From: an uncultured Oscillospiraceae bacterium
GTDB lineage: Bacteria; Bacillota; Clostridia; Oscillospirales; Oscillospiraceae
NCBI GenBank assembly: GCA_947624465.1
Contig: CANQKJ010000099.1
Coordinates: 1 to 7,835 of the forward strand
Length of the DNA stretch: 7,835 nucleotides
Direction: 5' to 3'
This document shows positions 6,091 through 7,835 of the stretch, piece after piece; position 1 is the stretch's first letter, and the number at the start of each line of letters is the position of its first letter. The position numbers and the translations under genes are program-made. The notes under the pieces were generated by a model. It worked only from the letters and a program-made list of their open reading frames with translations, made no database searches and was not told where the DNA came from.

Positions 6091-6933
6091 TCAATCGGCG
6101 GTCTCGTCCTTGCCCAGCGCCAGCTCATAGAGCCGGCGTTTTTTTATGCCGAAACAGGCCGCCGCCCGTGCCGCTGCCTCCTTCAGAGGCAGTCCCTGGG
6201 CGCGGAGTTCCTCCACGCTTTGGAGGGCGGCCGCCTCGTCGGGAGGGACCTCCTCTCCCCGAGGCGCGCCGGCGATCACCAGCACGAACTCCCCTCTGGG
6301 CTCCTGGGCGGCCCAGCGCGCTTTGGCCTCCCCCAGGGCGCCCCGCCAGATCTCCTCGTGGAGCTTGGTCAGCTCCCGGCAGACGGAGACGGGGCGGTCC
6401 CCGCCCAGGGCGTCCGCCAGGTCGGCCAGGGTATCCCGCAGCCGGTGGGGGGCCTCGTAGAGGACCAGGGTGCGCTCCTCTCCCGCCAGGGCCTCCAGCC
6501 GGGCGCGGCGGTTTTTTTTGTTGGTGGGCAGGAACCCCTCGAACACGAACCGGGCGGTGGGGAGGCCGGAGGCGGACAGGGCCACCGTGAGGGCGCAGGG
6601 GCCGGGGATGGACTCCACCGGCACGCCGTTTCGGGCGCAGAGGGCCACCAGGTCCTCCCCAGGGTCGGAGATGGCGGGGGTGCCCGCGTCGGTGACCAGG
6701 GCGCAGTCCTCCCCGGCCAGCAGGCGGTCCAGGATGGCGGGGCCGGCGGCGTCGCAGTTGTGCCGGTGGTAGATGACCATGGGCTTTTTCAGGCCTAAAT
6801 GGTTCAGCAGCTTCACCGTCACCCTGGTGTCCTCGGCGGCGATGAAGTCGGCGGACGCCAGCGTCTCCGCCGCCCGGGGGGAGATATCCCCCAGATTGCC
6901 GATGGGGGTGGGGACCAGATAGAGTTTTCCCAT
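6091..6933 (-). CDS. rsmI: 16S rRNA (cytidine(1402)-2'-O)-methyltransferase RsmI
   Basis: RsmI uses S-adenosylmethionine to 2'-O-methylate C1402 of 16S rRNA in the decoding centre. The 280-residue protein shows the tetrapyrrole-methylase fold motifs in order: VPTPIGNLGDIS (7-18), AAEDTR (32-37), TDAGTPAISDPG (81-92), GPCALTVALSASGLP (111-125), FEGFLP (131-136), YEAPHR (159-164), CRELTKLHEE (185-194) and GEFVLVI (214-220). A C-terminal basic helical region (about 247-273) matches the short tail usual in RsmI. The ATG at 6933 follows AAAGGAGG (6948-6941) by 7 bases. That site overlaps the stop codon of the tex-like gene upstream, with 13 bases between the coding regions, so the two are probably cotranscribed. 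The gene is intact with all expected motifs. Confidence 0.96.
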   Translation of the reverse strand: MGKLYLVPTPIGNLGDISPRAAETLASADFIAAEDTRVTVKLLNHLGLKKPMVIYHRHNCDAAGPAILDRLLAGEDCALVTDAGTPAISDPGEDLVALCARNGVPVESIPGPCALTVALSASGLPTARFVFEGFLPTNKKNRRARLEALAGEERTLVLYEAPHRLRDTLADLADALGGDRPVSVCRELTKLHEEIWRGALGEAKARWAAQEPRGEFVLVIAGAPRGEEVPPDEAAALQSVEELRAQGLPLKEAAARAAACFGIKKRRLYELALGKDETAD

Positions 6934-6946
6934 TGGGGAGCCTCCT

Positions 6947-6949
<3 letters not shown>
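6934..6949 (-). promoter_or_regulatory. rsmI ribosome binding site overlapping the tex stop codon
   Basis: On the minus strand the TAA stop of the upstream tex-like gene (6949-6947) runs directly into AAAGGAGG (6948-6941), 7 bases before the rsmI ATG. Ribosomes ending tex therefore finish on the rsmI loading site, which favours coupled translation and supports the rsmI start. Confidence 0.75.

Positions 6950-7835
<886 letters not shown>

Overview
The window is an ordinary-looking chromosomal segment of a GC-rich, spore-forming Firmicute. By eye the coding DNA is strongly GC-rich with G/C at most third codon positions. The gene content (spoIIE, spmAB, an AbrB regulator with a cysteine-rich tail, rsmI, tex) and protein style fit a high-GC gut member of Oscillospiraceae/Eubacteriales, such as the Flavonifractor/Lawsonibacter/Pseudoflavonifractor group. 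That placement is inference; no rRNA or other marker is present to fix it.

Layout. Bases 1-2160 (+) hold the 3' part of spoIIE, whose start lies left of the window. A clear sigma-A-type promoter (2181-2209) then drives a two-gene unit: an AI-2E family membrane permease (2246-3487) and a DUF362 protein (3484-4359). Their stop and start codons overlap by 4 bases, and a strong intrinsic terminator (4371-4402) closes the unit. On the minus strand, spmA-spmB (5513 to 4409) form a tight pair read toward that terminator. They are divergent from abrB (5746-5988, +). The 232-base AT-rich region between spmA and abrB carries a consensus abrB promoter and, on the other strand, a sigma-E-like promoter for spmA. 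abrB converges on an rsmI unit (6933 to 6091, -), and a two-way terminator hairpin lies between them. Upstream of rsmI in the same transcript is the 3' part of a tex-like gene (7835 to 6947, -), cut by the right edge.

How the genes fit together. Three pieces concern entry into and progress through sporulation. AbrB is a transition-state regulator. SpoIIE is the phosphatase that activates sigma-F in the forespore. SpmA/SpmB are mother-cell membrane proteins needed for spore core dehydration. RsmI (16S rRNA methylation) and Tex (nucleic-acid-binding factor) are housekeeping genes. The permease/DUF362 pair is the least understood part.

I see no mobile element, CRISPR array, tRNA, rRNA, riboswitch or clear horizontally acquired block, and no convincing previously undescribed system. 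The best candidates for a second look are the translationally coupled AI-2E permease/DUF362 pair, the cysteine-rich tail on AbrB, and the sigma-E-like promoter in front of spmAB.
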